This document shows positions 54,281-63,078 of a stretch of DNA of 64,000 bases, one piece after another (position 1 is the stretch's first letter; each line of letters begins with the position of its first letter). The notes beneath the pieces were generated by a model that was given only the letters and a program-made list of their open reading frames with translations, was not told where the DNA came from and did not search any database. Location of the stretch: the NCBI RefSeq assembly GCF_013401555.1, contig NZ_CP058552.1, forward strand, positions 5,084,001-5,148,000. Reading direction: 5' to 3'. This DNA comes from Paenibacillus sp. E222. Lineage in GTDB: Bacteria; Bacillota; Bacilli; Paenibacillales; Paenibacillaceae. The position numbers and the translations under genes were made by a program.

Positions 54281-56023
54281 TCAGGGCTTGGCTTGAATCC
54301 AGTAATCGTATGCATGTACAATATTGCCTTTGTAGGCTTTATACTCGCTTAACAGATCTGGAAGCAGTGCCAGCTGACGCTCCATCTCCGCTGCTCCCTT
54401 ATCATAAAATGAAATATGTCTACCTTCAAAATTCTCTTTCATCTCCACCGAGATCAACAGCGGTTTACCCAAACGATCCGCAATTTTCATTTCCTGACTG
54501 ACCACGTCGGCAATTCCATTGGAGCCTTCGGCAATGTTGCGGAATGCCATCAGAGAGACGTGATCCAGCGTTGTGATCATGTATTCACTGACAGACATGT
54601 CTCTTCCCGGTAACGGGAACGTATCCAGCCAAACGGCCAGATCGGCACTCGTTTCCAGATCACTGTCCTTTTTCGTCTCTTCATGGAAATAAGCAATATT
54701 GGCAGCCCATTCGGTCAGCAGCGTATCCCGATCATTTTCCCATTCAGGTAAGGTGTATGGCTCAATATCGAGATGGATTCCCTTAAAACGTTCATCCGGT
54801 TCCGATTCGGCGTTATAATTTTTCACATAGTCGATCAAGCGTTGTATCCGTGGCCGATTTTCCTTTTTACCCCAGATTGGATGGCCGCCCATAGCGTGAA
54901 CCTCAATACCTTGAGCCTGTGCACGTTTCACAAAACTACGATAGCTGGAATACGGTTGATCCAAATCAAGCCGGACGTATAACCAATTAATGTTTTGCGC
55001 TTTGGCGAACTCCAGAATGTGATCTCCACCGTCATTCGTAACCTGAGAAGCCTGCCAGATATAGGTTCCTCGGATTTCAGGTTGATTGGATGGATTCTCT
55101 GGTAATGGTACTTCCCCTGGCTCCAGCTGCCCCCAGTACACGATGTCATGCACAGCTGAACCTGCATAGGAAGCATGATCTGTGAATGCAGATGCCACTT
55201 CACTTAAGACACTCTCCAATTGCGCCGCACCTTTGCCAGCAAAAGTCGTGAACTCTTCTCCAGGCATCGGCTTGGTGTTTACGCCAACGGTAATCGAGCC
55301 ATTTCTGGCGTCAGCCCATATCATTTCTTGTTCTACCAAACGTATAATTCCATTGTTTCCTTGCGCACTGTCACGGTAAGCGAGCAGCGTAATATGATCA
55401 AATTGTCCGATAAACCAGTGTGACAACGACTCGTTATCCGCATCGTCAGTCGTTCTGCTACCCGTCACCGTGTAAGAATCCAGCCAAAAAGGCAAGTCGA
55501 CATTCACTTCAACCCCATCCTGTTTCACCTGTTCCAGCAAGAGCTTCATATTGACCACCCAGGACTGGACCAGTGGCTCGGCATCTTCTTTCCACTGTGG
55601 CAATACATAAGGTTTGATATCCAGGTGGATGGCGTCAAATCGCTCTTCCGGCTTTGCAGCCAGGTTATAATTGCTCACCCAGGACGCCAATTTGAGCATT
55701 GGACCTTCACGACCACTCACTGCCCATGAAGGATCTCCGCCAAGAGCTTCAACTGCGATTCCCGCCTTGCTGGCTTTGGATATAAACGTATGATAGACCT
55801 CTTCTGACAGATTCATATCCACATTCACATATAGTCTGTTAATCTTATGTTTAGCCGCATTGTCCAGCAGCTCATTTCCTCCATCACTGACAGACTTGGC
55901 CTGCCATACCCAGGCTGCTCGTATATCTGCGTCAGCTTCAGCAGTAGATTCAAAGCCTGTCATTATAATCCCTCCAATCAGCAGTAATAGCCAAAACACT
56001 TTCCGGGATGAGTTCCCGAACAT
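54281..56023 (-). CDS. Secreted protein with two copies of a TIM-barrel-like domain
   Basis: A 580-aa exported protein not assigned to a named family. Signal peptide at residues 1-30 (RKVFWLLLLIGGIIMTGF...AEA). Residues about 33-300 and 318-580 are two copies of one domain: RAAWVWQAKSVSDGGNELL matches GTYIWQASQVTNDGGDHIL, HLDIKPYVLPQW matches HLDIEPYTLPEW, and FDHITLLAYRD matches LDHVSLMAFRN. The LDxEPY and L(L/M)A(Y/F)R patterns resemble beta-strand ends of (beta/alpha)8 glycosidases. In the first copy the acidic residue is Lys, so only the second may be active. GGAGGGAG precedes ATG. Confidence 0.75.
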   Translation of the reverse strand: MFGNSSRKVFWLLLLIGGIIMTGFESTAEADADIRAAWVWQAKSVSDGGNELLDNAAKHKINRLYVNVDMNLSEEVYHTFISKASKAGIAVEALGGDPSWAVSGREGPMLKLASWVSNYNLAAKPEERFDAIHLDIKPYVLPQWKEDAEPLVQSWVVNMKLLLEQVKQDGVEVNVDLPFWLDSYTVTGSRTTDDADNESLSHWFIGQFDHITLLAYRDSAQGNNGIIRLVEQEMIWADARNGSITVGVNTKPMPGEEFTTFAGKGAAQLESVLSEVASAFTDHASYAGSAVHDIVYWGQLEPGEVPLPENPSNQPEIRGTYIWQASQVTNDGGDHILEFAKAQNINWLYVRLDLDQPYSSYRSFVKRAQAQGIEVHAMGGHPIWGKKENRPRIQRLIDYVKNYNAESEPDERFKGIHLDIEPYTLPEWENDRDTLLTEWAANIAYFHEETKKDSDLETSADLAVWLDTFPLPGRDMSVSEYMITTLDHVSLMAFRNIAEGSNGIADVVSQEMKIADRLGKPLLISVEMKENFEGRHISFYDKGAAEMERQLALLPDLLSEYKAYKGNIVHAYDYWIQAKP

Positions 56024-56088
56024 AATCTCCCTCCATTCCTGTACTGTGGTAAAATCACATTTATTATAGCAACCGAGTTATCAAAATC

Positions 56089-56121
56089 AAATAAGCCCAA
56101 GTGCTTAACTTGGGCTTATTT
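56089..56121 (-). terminator. Terminator of SDR gene
   Basis: Perfect 13-bp arms AAATAAGCCCAAG / CTTGGGCTTATTT with a 7-base loop. Confidence 0.9.
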
Positions 56122-56167
56122 CTGCTATGTTTTCAAAAGTTTACAATTGACCGGAGAAATCCCGGTA

Positions 56168-56920
56168 CTAGTCCTCATATATCATTTTTCGGGTCATGCC
56201 CCCATCAATAATCAGGTTGGTCCCTGTGACAAAGGTATTGCTCGGATCGGACAAATATAAACAAGCACGGGAGATATCCGAAGGAACGCCTACACGTCCT
56301 GCCGGGTGCTGTTCATGGTCCTCTGGCTTCAATTTTTCAACATTGCCTGTCTCAATCCATCCCGGACTGATACAATTGACCCGAATTTTGTCCTTACCCA
56401 AGGAGACCGCCATCGCATGCGTCAACGCCACGATCGCACCCTTGGATGCAGCATAGGCCTCTGTTTCCGGCTCTGACATGAAGGCACGTGTTGAGGACAT
56501 GTTCACAATCGCTCCACCATTTTCGTTGTGCTTCATATGTTTGGCTGCTTCCCGACTTGCGAGAAAGCAACTTCGCACATTGGTATTGAGTATATCGTCC
56601 CACTCTTCCAGCGTTAACTCATAGGGAGATTTCCATCTGGAGACACCTGCATTGTTTATGAGCACATCAATCTTCTTGAATTCATCCATTGTCGTTTGAA
56701 TGAGGTTCGTTATATCCTTCTCTTGACGTACATCACATTGAACAAAAATCGCTTCTCCACCTTCATTGCGAATCGAAGCTGCCGCCGCAGCCCCTTCCGC
56801 TTCCTCATAGTCGGCAAGTACGACTTTAGCCCCTGCAACCGCATAGGCCTCAGCTACACTTCGACCGATTCCTTGAGCTGCTCCCGTCACAACCACGACT
56901 TGATCTGTAAATGACATCAT
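56168..56920 (-). CDS. SDR family oxidoreductase
   Basis: Classical short-chain dehydrogenase/reductase, 250 aa. Cofactor motif TGAAQGIG (residues 12-19), NNAG at 89-92, catalytic serine at about 142-143 (MSST), Y156 and K160 (YAASK), and the C-terminal PGWIETG and GTNLIIDGG. The aspartate after the second strand (ADYEE) suggests NAD preference. GGAGG is 5 bases before ATG. It stands alone, so the substrate is not known. Confidence 0.9.
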   Translation of the reverse strand: MMSFTDQVVVVTGAAQGIGRSVAEAYAVAGAKVVLADYEEAEGAAAAASIRNEGGEAIFVQCDVRQEKDITNLIQTTMDEFKKIDVLINNAGVSRWKSPYELTLEEWDDILNTNVRSCFLASREAAKHMKHNENGGAIVNMSSTRAFMSEPETEAYAASKGAIVALTHAMAVSLGKDKIRVNCISPGWIETGNVEKLKPEDHEQHPAGRVGVPSDISRACLYLSDPSNTFVTGTNLIIDGGMTRKMIYED

Positions 56921-57063
56921 TAGTTCCTCCTCTATTGGGATGGTCCATTCATCATATAAGTCTACATCGACTCACCGAATATGAACCATAATATGAATAA
57001 AGTCTCTTCTTATATACAAACATGTTAGCCCCATTAAGAAACGCTTGTCCATAAAAGAATATT

Positions 57064-57093
57064 AAAAAAAGCTTACGCCACTATGGCGCAAGC
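57064..57093 (-). terminator. Terminator of DUF2500 gene
   Basis: GCTTGCGCCA-TAG-TGGCGTAAGC in minus-strand RNA (one G-U), followed by seven Ts. Confidence 0.88.
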
Positions 57094-57101
57094 CAGCCGG
57101 T

Positions 57102-57494
57102 TTATCCGCGTACACGCTCTGAATACAAACGATTGTAGCGTTCAAAGCCTACATAACGCGTTCCCTTGAAAGAGAGTCGACCTTCATCTCCCTCGGCGCA
57201 CAAGCCGTACTCATCACCATTCACCTTGAATTCGAGCCGATCCCCGCTCTCCACTTCAAAAGTGATGTAATAAAGCGTACGGGCTGTACTTCCTGGTTCG
57301 GAGTGCGACTGACTCATCTGCATTCTCCTGCTGGTAATCCGTGAAGGTACAGTAAGCAGAGGCTCTGAGTTATTGCGTCCCCATCTCCATACCTCTTTCC
57401 CTACCGACAGAAGAACAATACCTATAATCAGGACAAATACTACCGGAAAGACGGTTCCAAAAAAATCAAACATCCAGGATGATTCAATGCCCAT
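57102..57494 (-). CDS. DUF2500 family membrane protein
   Basis: A 130-aa protein with one N-terminal membrane helix (residues about 10-32, FFGTVFPVVFVLIIGIVLLSV) and a C-terminal beta domain typical of DUF2500 (TLYYITFEVESGDRLEFKV, YGLCAEGDEGRLSFKGTRYVGFER). The function of the family is unknown. It forms a single-gene unit with a strong terminator 9 bases after the stop. Confidence 0.85.
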   Translation of the reverse strand: MGIESSWMFDFFGTVFPVVFVLIIGIVLLSVGKEVWRWGRNNSEPLLTVPSRITSRRMQMSQSHSEPGSTARTLYYITFEVESGDRLEFKVNGDEYGLCAEGDEGRLSFKGTRYVGFERYNRLYSERVRG

Positions 57495-57817
57495 GTCTCT
57501 CCCCTCCGTTCATCAAACCTAGGACAGCCGGAGTCTTGACCCGTCTCCTGTAATATATATGCACGTTAACAGGGAACTTGTTATTCCGATTCAAATTGAC
57601 GGGAGATCTGATTAACCTATACGTCTTTGTTCAAACCAAATGAAGCCAGTTATGTAGCCAGATCATCTCGTTCAGCTTTCCTTAAAGATCCAACGTTGGC
57701 TCCAACTGAGATAACAGCCTGATGAAAGACCGGTATCTCAGTCAAGCTAACCGATGTTATCATTCTGAATGGCGATCTAAGCAGATCCCAGACAAGCAAT
57801 ATAGATTTTGATCAAGT
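57495..57817. other. Intergenic region, no gene seen
   Basis: Spacer between the collagen-like gene and the DUF2500 gene. It holds small inverted repeats (GAGATA/TATCTC around 57708-57740 and GATCTAAGCAGATC at 57773-57787), which may end the collagen-like transcript, but neither has a good T-run. No coding frame with a ribosome site was seen. Confidence 0.4.
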
Positions 57818-58975
57818 TTAAGCTAATTGTGTGATGACAAGATGTGCCGATACCGGTCTTGTTCCGCCTGCAAGAGGAGTAATCGTTAACGCTGTTGAAT
57901 TACCCGCGGGGTTCCGTACGGTCAGTATTGAGTTAATAACGGTTGTTTGTACTAAGGCTACCCCTACAATCTGAGATGTTCCTGTTGCACGTCCAACGAC
58001 CGTTGGAGCCAAGTCAGCACCATTGAGGGTTAGTATGAGTTGCCCCGCTTCATTGATACTCACTTGAAATAGTACTTGATAAGTGCCTATCGCTGCCAGA
58101 TTGAATGAGCTAGGTCCCGTACGAGTAATTGTCGTTCCACTAGTTGGACCATCTTGGGGAAAACTTACATCCGTACCTGGAGCAACCGTTGCGGCATTAT
58201 CAGGGGGCATCAGTGCAAAGAAATCAGCAAATCCCAGAACACCTCCGGCTGCACCTGTAGCTCCAGTAACACCTGTAGCTCCGGTGGCACCCGCTGGACC
58301 CGCAGCACCAGCTGCGCCTGTGACTCCGGTGGCACCCGCTGGACCCGCAGCACCAGCTGCGCCTGTGACTCCGGTGGCACCCGCTGGACCCGCAGCGCCG
58401 GCTGCGCCTGTCACCCCAGTAGGCCCCGCTGGACCTGCCACTCCTGCCACTCCTGCCACTCCCGTAGCTCCAGTGACACCGGCTGGACCCGCAACACCAG
58501 CTGCGCCCGTGGCCCCAGTCGCACCAGGAAAGCCTTGCGGTCCAATAGCGCCAGCTGGGCCGGGCACACCCTGAGGTCCTTGTGGACCCACAAGTCCTTG
58601 TTCCCCAGGAATACCCTGCACGCCCATCGGTCCGGCTGGACCAGCCAGTCCCTGTGGACCCATGGCTCCCGCTGGTCCCGGTTGACCTTGAGGTCCTTGT
58701 GGACCTGGAGGGCCTCCGGCTGGACCCTGAGCTCCAGGTGGTCCTTGCACCCCTTGCTGGCCCTGAATTCCCTGTACGCCCTGAATTCCCGGAATTCCCT
58801 GTGGTCCTGTGGGACCAGTAACCGTAGGCGTAATAATTTTCACTTTAGGCGGCGGACATTTAACCTTAACTAATTTCTTTGCCACCTTCACTTTGCAATT
58901 TTTTCTTTTAGATTTGCAAGGATATACCGTTACCTTTTTTCTCCTAGATCGCTTCTTTTCTTCTGAACTGCTCAT
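57818..58975 (-). CDS. Collagen-like protein with BclA-type C-terminal domain
   Basis: A 385-aa protein of likely spore-surface or exosporium type. Residues 1-50 are very basic and Lys/Arg-rich ([22 protein letters not shown]), residues about 53-245 are Gly-X-Y triplets, first rich in GPQGxxG, then [15 protein letters not shown] repeats, and residues about 248-385 form a beta-rich trimerisation domain ([28 protein letters not shown]) like that of BclA. No signal peptide, in line with assembly in the mother cell. Two sporulation-type features agree: a CATACACT box upstream and neighbouring gerQ/cwlJ. Spore location is inference. Confidence 0.88.
   Translation of the reverse strand: MSSSEEKKRSRRKKVTVYPCKSKRKNCKVKVAKKLVKVKCPPPKVKIITPTVTGPTGPQGIPGIQGVQGIQGQQGVQGPPGAQGPAGGPPGPQGPQGQPGPAGAMGPQGLAGPAGPMGVQGIPGEQGLVGPQGPQGVPGPAGAIGPQGFPGATGATGAAGVAGPAGVTGATGVAGVAGVAGPAGPTGVTGAAGAAGPAGATGVTGAAGAAGPAGATGVTGAAGAAGPAGATGATGVTGATGAAGGVLGFADFFALMPPDNAATVAPGTDVSFPQDGPTSGTTITRTGPSSFNLAAIGTYQVLFQVSINEAGQLILTLNGADLAPTVVGRATGTSQIVGVALVQTTVINSILTVRNPAGNSTALTITPLAGGTRPVSAHLVITQLA
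58281..58415. repeat. 45-bp tandem repeat in collagen region
   Basis: Two identical 45-bp units (58281-58325, 58326-58370) and a third with a few substitutions (58371-58415). Each codes for a 15-residue Gly-X-Y block, so the number of triplets can change by unequal exchange without frameshift. Confidence 0.9.
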
Positions 58976-59027
58976 CGTTTGGACACCTCCCTATAGACAT
59001 AGTTTAATGTACGTATGTCGTTAGTTT

Positions 59028-59035
59028 AGTGTATG
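59028..59035 (-). promoter_or_regulatory. Sigma-E/K type -10 candidate for collagen-like gene
   Basis: CATACACT on the minus strand, followed by A, fits both the sigma-E (CATACANT) and sigma-K (CATANNNTA) -10 patterns, 53 bases before the start codon. No good -35 was identified, so it is tentative. Confidence 0.35.
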
Positions 59036-59130
59036 GACGGAAAACCATTCTCAACTAAACTACAACCTATATTTAGGAAAAAAAGGCTATTTGCTTGGTA
59101 GATTAGCCCTTTTTAAGAGGAATAATGCAA

Positions 59131-59161
59131 AAAAAGACTCTGACAGCGTTAGCCGACAGAG
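59131..59161 (-). terminator. Hairpin terminator
   Basis: CTCTGTCGGC / GCTGTCAGAG arms (one mismatch) around TAAC, then TTTTTTT on the minus strand. Second barrier between the element at 59.4 kb and the collagen-like gene. Between 58976 and 59436 nothing coding was seen. Confidence 0.7.
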
Positions 59162-59313
59162 GTATAACATTCCATATTAATAAAGCCAAGCCTGTATAGA
59201 GTTGGCTGCGGAAAGGCCTCTACACAATCCAAATTTATAACAATTCATATGAGCTTATCTGAGAAGTAAACAAGCAGTGACACTCAAGCTTATTGTTTAT
59301 TCAAACACCCAAA

Positions 59314-59343
59314 AAGAAACGTCCCCGTTTAGAGACGTTTCTT
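59314..59343 (-). terminator. Terminator after YolD-like gene
   Basis: AAGAAACGTC / GACGTTTCTT arms with a 10-base loop and TTTTT on the minus strand. Confidence 0.85.
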
Positions 59344-59391
59344 AATGAATTGACGGTAATATTAAGAATATTGGATACTCATCCTATGAGT

Positions 59392-59406
59392 CTAAGCGTA
59401 CATCAG
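59392..59406. repeat. Left 15-bp direct repeat (att candidate)
   Basis: CTAAGCGTACATCAG, identical to the last 15 bases of the window (63986-64000). Read on the minus strand it is CTG ATG TAC GCT TAG, that is LMYA followed by stop, as expected for a displaced 3' gene end after site-specific integration. A small hairpin ACTCATAGGATGAGT abuts it. Confidence 0.5.
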
Positions 59407-59436
59407 ATCCATCTTACTGCTCTTTTCTATCTGAAT

Positions 59437-59737
59437 TCAACTGTAGTCTTCATCACCACGTACAAGTTTAACTCGTCTGCTTTGCCTGTCGATTGATTCC
59501 ACTACTCCCTTTATCTCTTCATCGTCGAACGGATTGAATACAGTCAATTTGATTGACCTGCGTTCCTGATACGATTCGAAGATAGCTTCTTCAATGAGCT
59601 GGATCTCCTGTTCGTCCGGTACCGGCTTTCCTCGTCTTTCCTGCACAACTCATTTCCTGAAGAAAGGCCTCACGATGTTCGGGAAGAATAATTCGAGATC
59701 CTTCAAAAATACCGTTACCTGTCAATTTACTAGCCAT
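59437..59737 (-). pseudogene. YolD-like gene split by a frameshift
   Basis: YolD-like proteins are about 100 aa and often sit with UmuC/UvrX-type polymerases. Here the N-terminal half (from ATG 59737: MASKLTGNGIFEGSRIILPEHREAF) and the C-terminal half (EQEIQLIEEAIFESYQERR ... VRGDEDYS) are both well kept but lie in different frames; the switch falls around 59640-59655. The first frame runs on to a stop at 59591-59593. The break is either a true mutation or a sequencing error; a restart at GTG 59646 could still make the C-terminal half. Confidence 0.7.
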
Positions 59738-59812
59738 ACTACACACGCCCCTTAATACTCAGTCCAGTAATTTATATTCGATGAATTGGTTGGCGACATT
59801 GCCTTGGGCAGC

Positions 59813-59965
59813 TTAGGCTTTTTCCTCTTCTCGCTCCCATCCCTCCAGGATCACAATATTGGCCGTATTAGACTTATCCTCCCAGCGTATGGATACGTCG
59901 TTTTGTGATCTTGCCGCTTTGATCCTCATAAATAATCTCAACCAACCCAAGTATTTAACTGGCAT
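59813..59965 (-). CDS. Small hypothetical protein (50 aa)
   Basis: Unrecognised small protein, starting MPVKYLGWLRLFMRIKAARS and ending in an acidic EGWEREEEKA tail. AAAGGA precedes the ATG by 5 bases. It is 75 bases ahead of the split YolD-like gene in the same direction and may share its transcript. Could be a real small gene or a remnant. Confidence 0.45.
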   Translation of the reverse strand: MPVKYLGWLRLFMRIKAARSQNDVSIRWEDKSNTANIVILEGWEREEEKA

Positions 59966-60030
59966 GTTCATCCTTTCGATAAGAACATTTGTTTGCATTA
60001 TATGCGAACTCACGTTCTTTATACAACAAG

Positions 60031-60055
60031 AAAAAAGCCCCATTAACTTAGAGCT
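60031..60055 (-). terminator. Weak terminator after Asp-box protein gene
   Basis: Short stem AGCTC / GGGCT (one G-U) followed by TTTTTTC on the minus strand. Confidence 0.5.
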
Positions 60056-60142
60056 ACTACGATGTAAGTTTCGCTCTAAATTATATGTGACAAGGATAAT
60101 AATATTGTGGGCTAATCCTATTTATACATCATTATTTGCCAA

Positions 60143-61375
60143 CTAAGACCCAAAGTAAACATCGAGCTTCCCAGTAGGAGGAGTTGTTGCCATCCAAACT
60201 GCTGCCAGATTGTCCGGAGCATATGTTGTAGCAGTAATATAATCTCCTATCAACACAGTCGGTACTGGAGAATTGCCATTGGGATTAAATGAGGTTGTCG
60301 TGAGTCTGCGGTTCGCAAAGGTAGCTCCTCCGTCAAATGATTCAGCAACATAAACGTCTAAAAGAAACCCATTGATTTGATTCGAATAATAAATGACCCT
60401 TATTGTTCCCGTGAATGGCGACACAGTAATGGATGGAAAGAAATTTTGTGAACCTGCTGGTGCTCCGGTAATACTAACGGGATCTGACCATAAAAGTCCA
60501 TCTGGAGATTTACACAAGAAAATATCGGTGTATCCATTCCTTGCATCGTTCCAGGTCGCATAAACAGAACCACTGTTTGGCCCATTGGATATATCAGCAC
60601 CCAAACTCAAATTTGTCTGCACTCGAAAAGCATAATCGGGAACGGGTAATGGCGAAGGTGCGGGTACCACGGAAGAAATTAATGTAGATTGTCGATTAAC
60701 CGGCGGTTGGAATGAAGCTCCTCCATCATAAGAGATTCTTAATAAAGCATACGGAGTATCCGGGCCTGTAGTAATATATCCTGCGTATACTTCGCCACTA
60801 AATCCAACTGCAATAGCCGCTCTATCATGAAAACCTCTGGGGCTTGAAATTCGGCTTGGAGTTTCCCATGTTACTCCCTGGTTCAAAGATCTTTGCAAAA
60901 AAATAGATGAGGCCAACGTAGCAAGAGGGGTGTAGCCAACATAAGCATTCCCTCTGTACGGACTCCCTGGAGAGCGATCTACTGCAATAAAAGGCTCATC
61001 ATTATGAACAATAAGGCCATATCCCTTGTTCACAAATACTGGAGGTGACCAAGTCACTCCATCATCCAGGGATGTATAGCTAATAATCGTACCATCATTG
61101 TCTCCGTTAAATATGTGAACCGTCACAATAAACGTGCTCGGAAAGGTATAATCAATGGTTGGGGCTTCTGCACCAGCATATCCTGCAGGCTGCTGTAAAA
61201 TAGTAGTCGACCATGTCTGTCCAGTATCGGTAGAGCGATAAAACCCTATAAGTGTAGGGCCTGTACTTGTATCAACAGCAACGGCACACATAATATTAGG
61301 AAGTAACTCGTTGGAAGCGATCGAGGGTTCAAATTGATTCCCACCGAGTGCACCTGTAATATTAACAACTGGCAA
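60143..61375 (-). CDS. Sialidase-fold protein with Asp-box (BNR) repeats
   Basis: A 410-aa beta-propeller type protein with at least five Asp boxes of the S-x-D-x-G-x-T-W kind: STDTGQTWS, SLDDGVTWS, SLNQGVTWE, SYDGGASF and SFDGGATF, spaced about 50-70 residues apart. The start is TTG 61375 (MPVVNITGALGGNQFEPS), with GGAGG 8 bases upstream; the ATG at 61390 overlaps that site. There is no signal peptide, so it is not secreted by Sec. The arginine triad of true sialidases is not evident. It may be a phage- or spore-associated surface protein. Follows the 122-aa gene by 23 bases. Confidence 0.8.
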   Translation of the reverse strand: MPVVNITGALGGNQFEPSIASNELLPNIMCAVAVDTSTGPTLIGFYRSTDTGQTWSTTILQQPAGYAGAEAPTIDYTFPSTFIVTVHIFNGDNDGTIISYTSLDDGVTWSPPVFVNKGYGLIVHNDEPFIAVDRSPGSPYRGNAYVGYTPLATLASSIFLQRSLNQGVTWETPSRISSPRGFHDRAAIAVGFSGEVYAGYITTGPDTPYALLRISYDGGASFQPPVNRQSTLISSVVPAPSPLPVPDYAFRVQTNLSLGADISNGPNSGSVYATWNDARNGYTDIFLCKSPDGLLWSDPVSITGAPAGSQNFFPSITVSPFTGTIRVIYYSNQINGFLLDVYVAESFDGGATFANRRLTTTSFNPNGNSPVPTVLIGDYITATTYAPDNLAAVWMATTPPTGKLDVYFGS

Positions 61376-61398
61376 ATCGCTTACCTCCATTTCGTTAA

Positions 61399-61767
61399 TT
61401 AAGGGATGTTGGTAAATCTATCAACCCATATCATTTCAGACTGTAACACACGTTGAATAACTCCACCTGTTGAATCTACACCGTATACATGAATAATTGT
61501 ACTCGTAGCACTAAAGTAGTCACTTTGAACTTCATAAAACGCTGCTGTAATGAGCGGGTAAACAAGTGTCCGGGAGACCTGAGGTCCAATTTGGAATAAA
61601 TCATGACCGATAGGAACTCTTGCATTTTGAGTTGTATCCCATTTAAATACTTCTAGTTCAATGTTTGCAGGAATATTAAGAGAGTCGTTTATACAAGTTA
61701 CAATAATCTGGGTGGCCATACTTCCACTTGTTGGCGAGTTATAAATCAATCCCGTAGAGTTTGGCAT
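61399..61767 (-). CDS. Hypothetical protein (122 aa), operon partner of Asp-box protein
   Basis: Unrecognised protein with beta-strand rich sequence (GLIYNSPTSGSMATQIIVTCIND, IELEVFKWDT, VSRTLVYPLITAAFYEVQ). GGAGG lies 9 bases before ATG 61767. It is coded 23 bases ahead of the Asp-box gene, so the two are co-transcribed. In style it is like the two plus-strand paralogues at 62.6-63.5 kb (short beta-rich proteins without signal peptide that speak of VExFxW/VExFRG strands), but clear homology is not shown. Confidence 0.65.
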   Translation of the reverse strand: MPNSTGLIYNSPTSGSMATQIIVTCINDSLNIPANIELEVFKWDTTQNARVPIGHDLFQIGPQVSRTLVYPLITAAFYEVQSDYFSATSTIIHVYGVDSTGGVIQRVLQSEMIWVDRFTNIP

Positions 61768-61933
61768 TGGAATTAACCTCCTCTCATTTGAAAAAATGAG
61801 AATTTTATTACAATAATATTGTACGTCAACATTCATTTGAGTGGCTCGGCTTCTGTATAGATACAGTATTTAAATACCCCCTGCTATCCCTGTAGGGGGG
61901 CATGCTCACAAGTACAAGTAGGAGGTAGACCCA

Positions 61934-62160
61934 TGAATTAAATATATGTTAAAAAAATTTAAAAGTGCCACAAATTTTTAGATTGGGAATGCAACTACCT
62001 TGAAGTACAACAGCACAGGAGACATCACTTACATTTATGTGAAGTAGGGCAGATAAATATTATCAAGCGGTCCAGATCCTCAAACGATTACTGGGCCGCA
62101 AAGCTGCAGCTGAGCTGCGGTCAAACAAGCACCGGACGCGTTATGTGATTAAACAATACA
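61934..62160 (+). pseudogene. Decayed small genes on the plus strand
   Basis: A good ribosome site (AGGAGGT, 61920-61926) precedes an ATG that hits a stop after two codons. Further on, IGNATTLKYNSTGDITYIYVK ends at a stop near 62047, and a second frame, ending VIKQYM at 62160, has a helix-like sequence (YYQAVQILKRLLGRKAAAELR). These look like remains of one or two small phage-type genes. A hairpin CCCCCT/AGGGGG lies at 61877-61900. Confidence 0.35.
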
Positions 62161-62398
62161 TGTAGAAAAAAATGGCCATCTCCCAAGATACCGTCCACCA
62201 AGTGCCCAACCGCGACCATGGCAAAAATAAAGACCTTCGGGCAATCCCGATAAGGCCAATTTTACTCTTAAGTTTTCCAGTAGCTCCACCTGCAGCAACA
62301 CCCGTCAAATAATCAAGTATTACAAAGAACAGCAATACTCCACGCACAGCAGACCAACCCCCAAATTATGCCGCTATTGAAGCTGTGCGTTTCATCAT
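62121..62398 (-). pseudogene. Phage holin remnant
   Basis: Toxin-secretion/phage-lysis holin family. The core FGGWSAVRGVLLFFVILDYLTGVAAG and KLKSKIGLIGIAR is well kept, but an in-frame TAA (62366-62368) replaces a codon just before FGGW, and a one-base shift near 62233-62243 moves the rest (KVFIFAMVAVGHLVDGILGDGHFF) into another frame that ends at 62121. Two separate lesions mean it is a true relic. It marks prophage ancestry of this stretch. Confidence 0.7.
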
Positions 62399-62585
62399 AA
62401 CCAAGTCAATAGTCAGTACATCTTAAATCTAAAAGTATGATTTATATGCTATTTAGCGTCCATCATTTTGTTGATGAAGCATAAATTAGTTTTATAGTTC
62501 AATGAAACTTCTTGCCTTTAAGCGGATAACTCTTTCAAACCAGAAACATATGATATTTCAAAATAATAGATTGGAGGAAAACATT

Positions 62586-63032
62586 ATGGTTCGTACGCTT
62601 GACGCCCGGACTTCGCTTGGGTCTAACGGCGTTGCTCCGTTTAATGTCCCGCTCGTTCCAAATACTCCTACTTTGGTGGGTATCGTTGGTCTGAACATTG
62701 TTAATCCAGGATTAGTTATTCGCACTCAATTTAACGGAACCTATCGGATTTCGGTAGCAGATTTGTCCTCACAACCTTCTTCCATTCGATTTGAAATATT
62801 CAGAGGCTCGACTCATACAGGTACCCCGATTTATGTCGTTTCCCAACCTATATTTCCTTCTGAGGGAAGCATACTGGCAAGCTTCGATGGTTCTGATTTC
62901 AATGTGCCTCCTCCTCCTACCGGGCAGCTTATCTATTCTTGTTTTGTGACATTTGTTCCGGCATCTCCATCAGAGCAAGCCAGCCGCGTTGGCCCAGAAT
63001 GCTTCAATGCGGTTGTATACAGCGACGATTAA
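62586..63032 (+). CDS. Hypothetical beta-rich protein, paralogue 1 (148 aa)
   Basis: Member of an unrecognised family present here as two tandem copies. It begins MVRTLDARTSLGSNG, has a middle PGLVIRTQFNGTYRIS and SIRFEIFRGS, GQLIYSCFVTF, and ends RVGPECFNAVVYSDD. GGAGG is 8 bases before ATG 62586; the longer frame to 62502 has no site. No signal peptide or membrane helix. The short-strand pattern and constant ends suggest a structural, self-assembling or surface protein. Codes 46 bases ahead of its paralogue, in one transcript. Confidence 0.75.
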   Translation: MVRTLDARTSLGSNGVAPFNVPLVPNTPTLVGIVGLNIVNPGLVIRTQFNGTYRISVADLSSQPSSIRFEIFRGSTHTGTPIYVVSQPIFPSEGSILASFDGSDFNVPPPPTGQLIYSCFVTFVPASPSEQASRVGPECFNAVVYSDD

Positions 63033-63078
63033 CTCAATGCTAAAAGGACTCTATGAAAATAAGGAAGGAGGAAATTTC

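Noticed and set aside
58281..58415. Regular repeats considered as a CRISPR array
   Set aside because: Direct 45-bp coding repeats without unique spacers and within an open frame.
58083..58873. Long plus-strand frames opposite the collagen-like gene (Pro/Ala-rich and Cys/Thr/Arg-rich)
   Set aside because: Caused by the three-base periodic Gly-X-Y code keeping stops out of other frames; not genes.
59591..59737. Separate 48-codon gene upstream of the YolD C-terminal half
   Set aside because: Its first 25 residues are the missing N-terminus of the YolD-like protein; the rest is out-of-frame reading, so it is described as part of the split gene.
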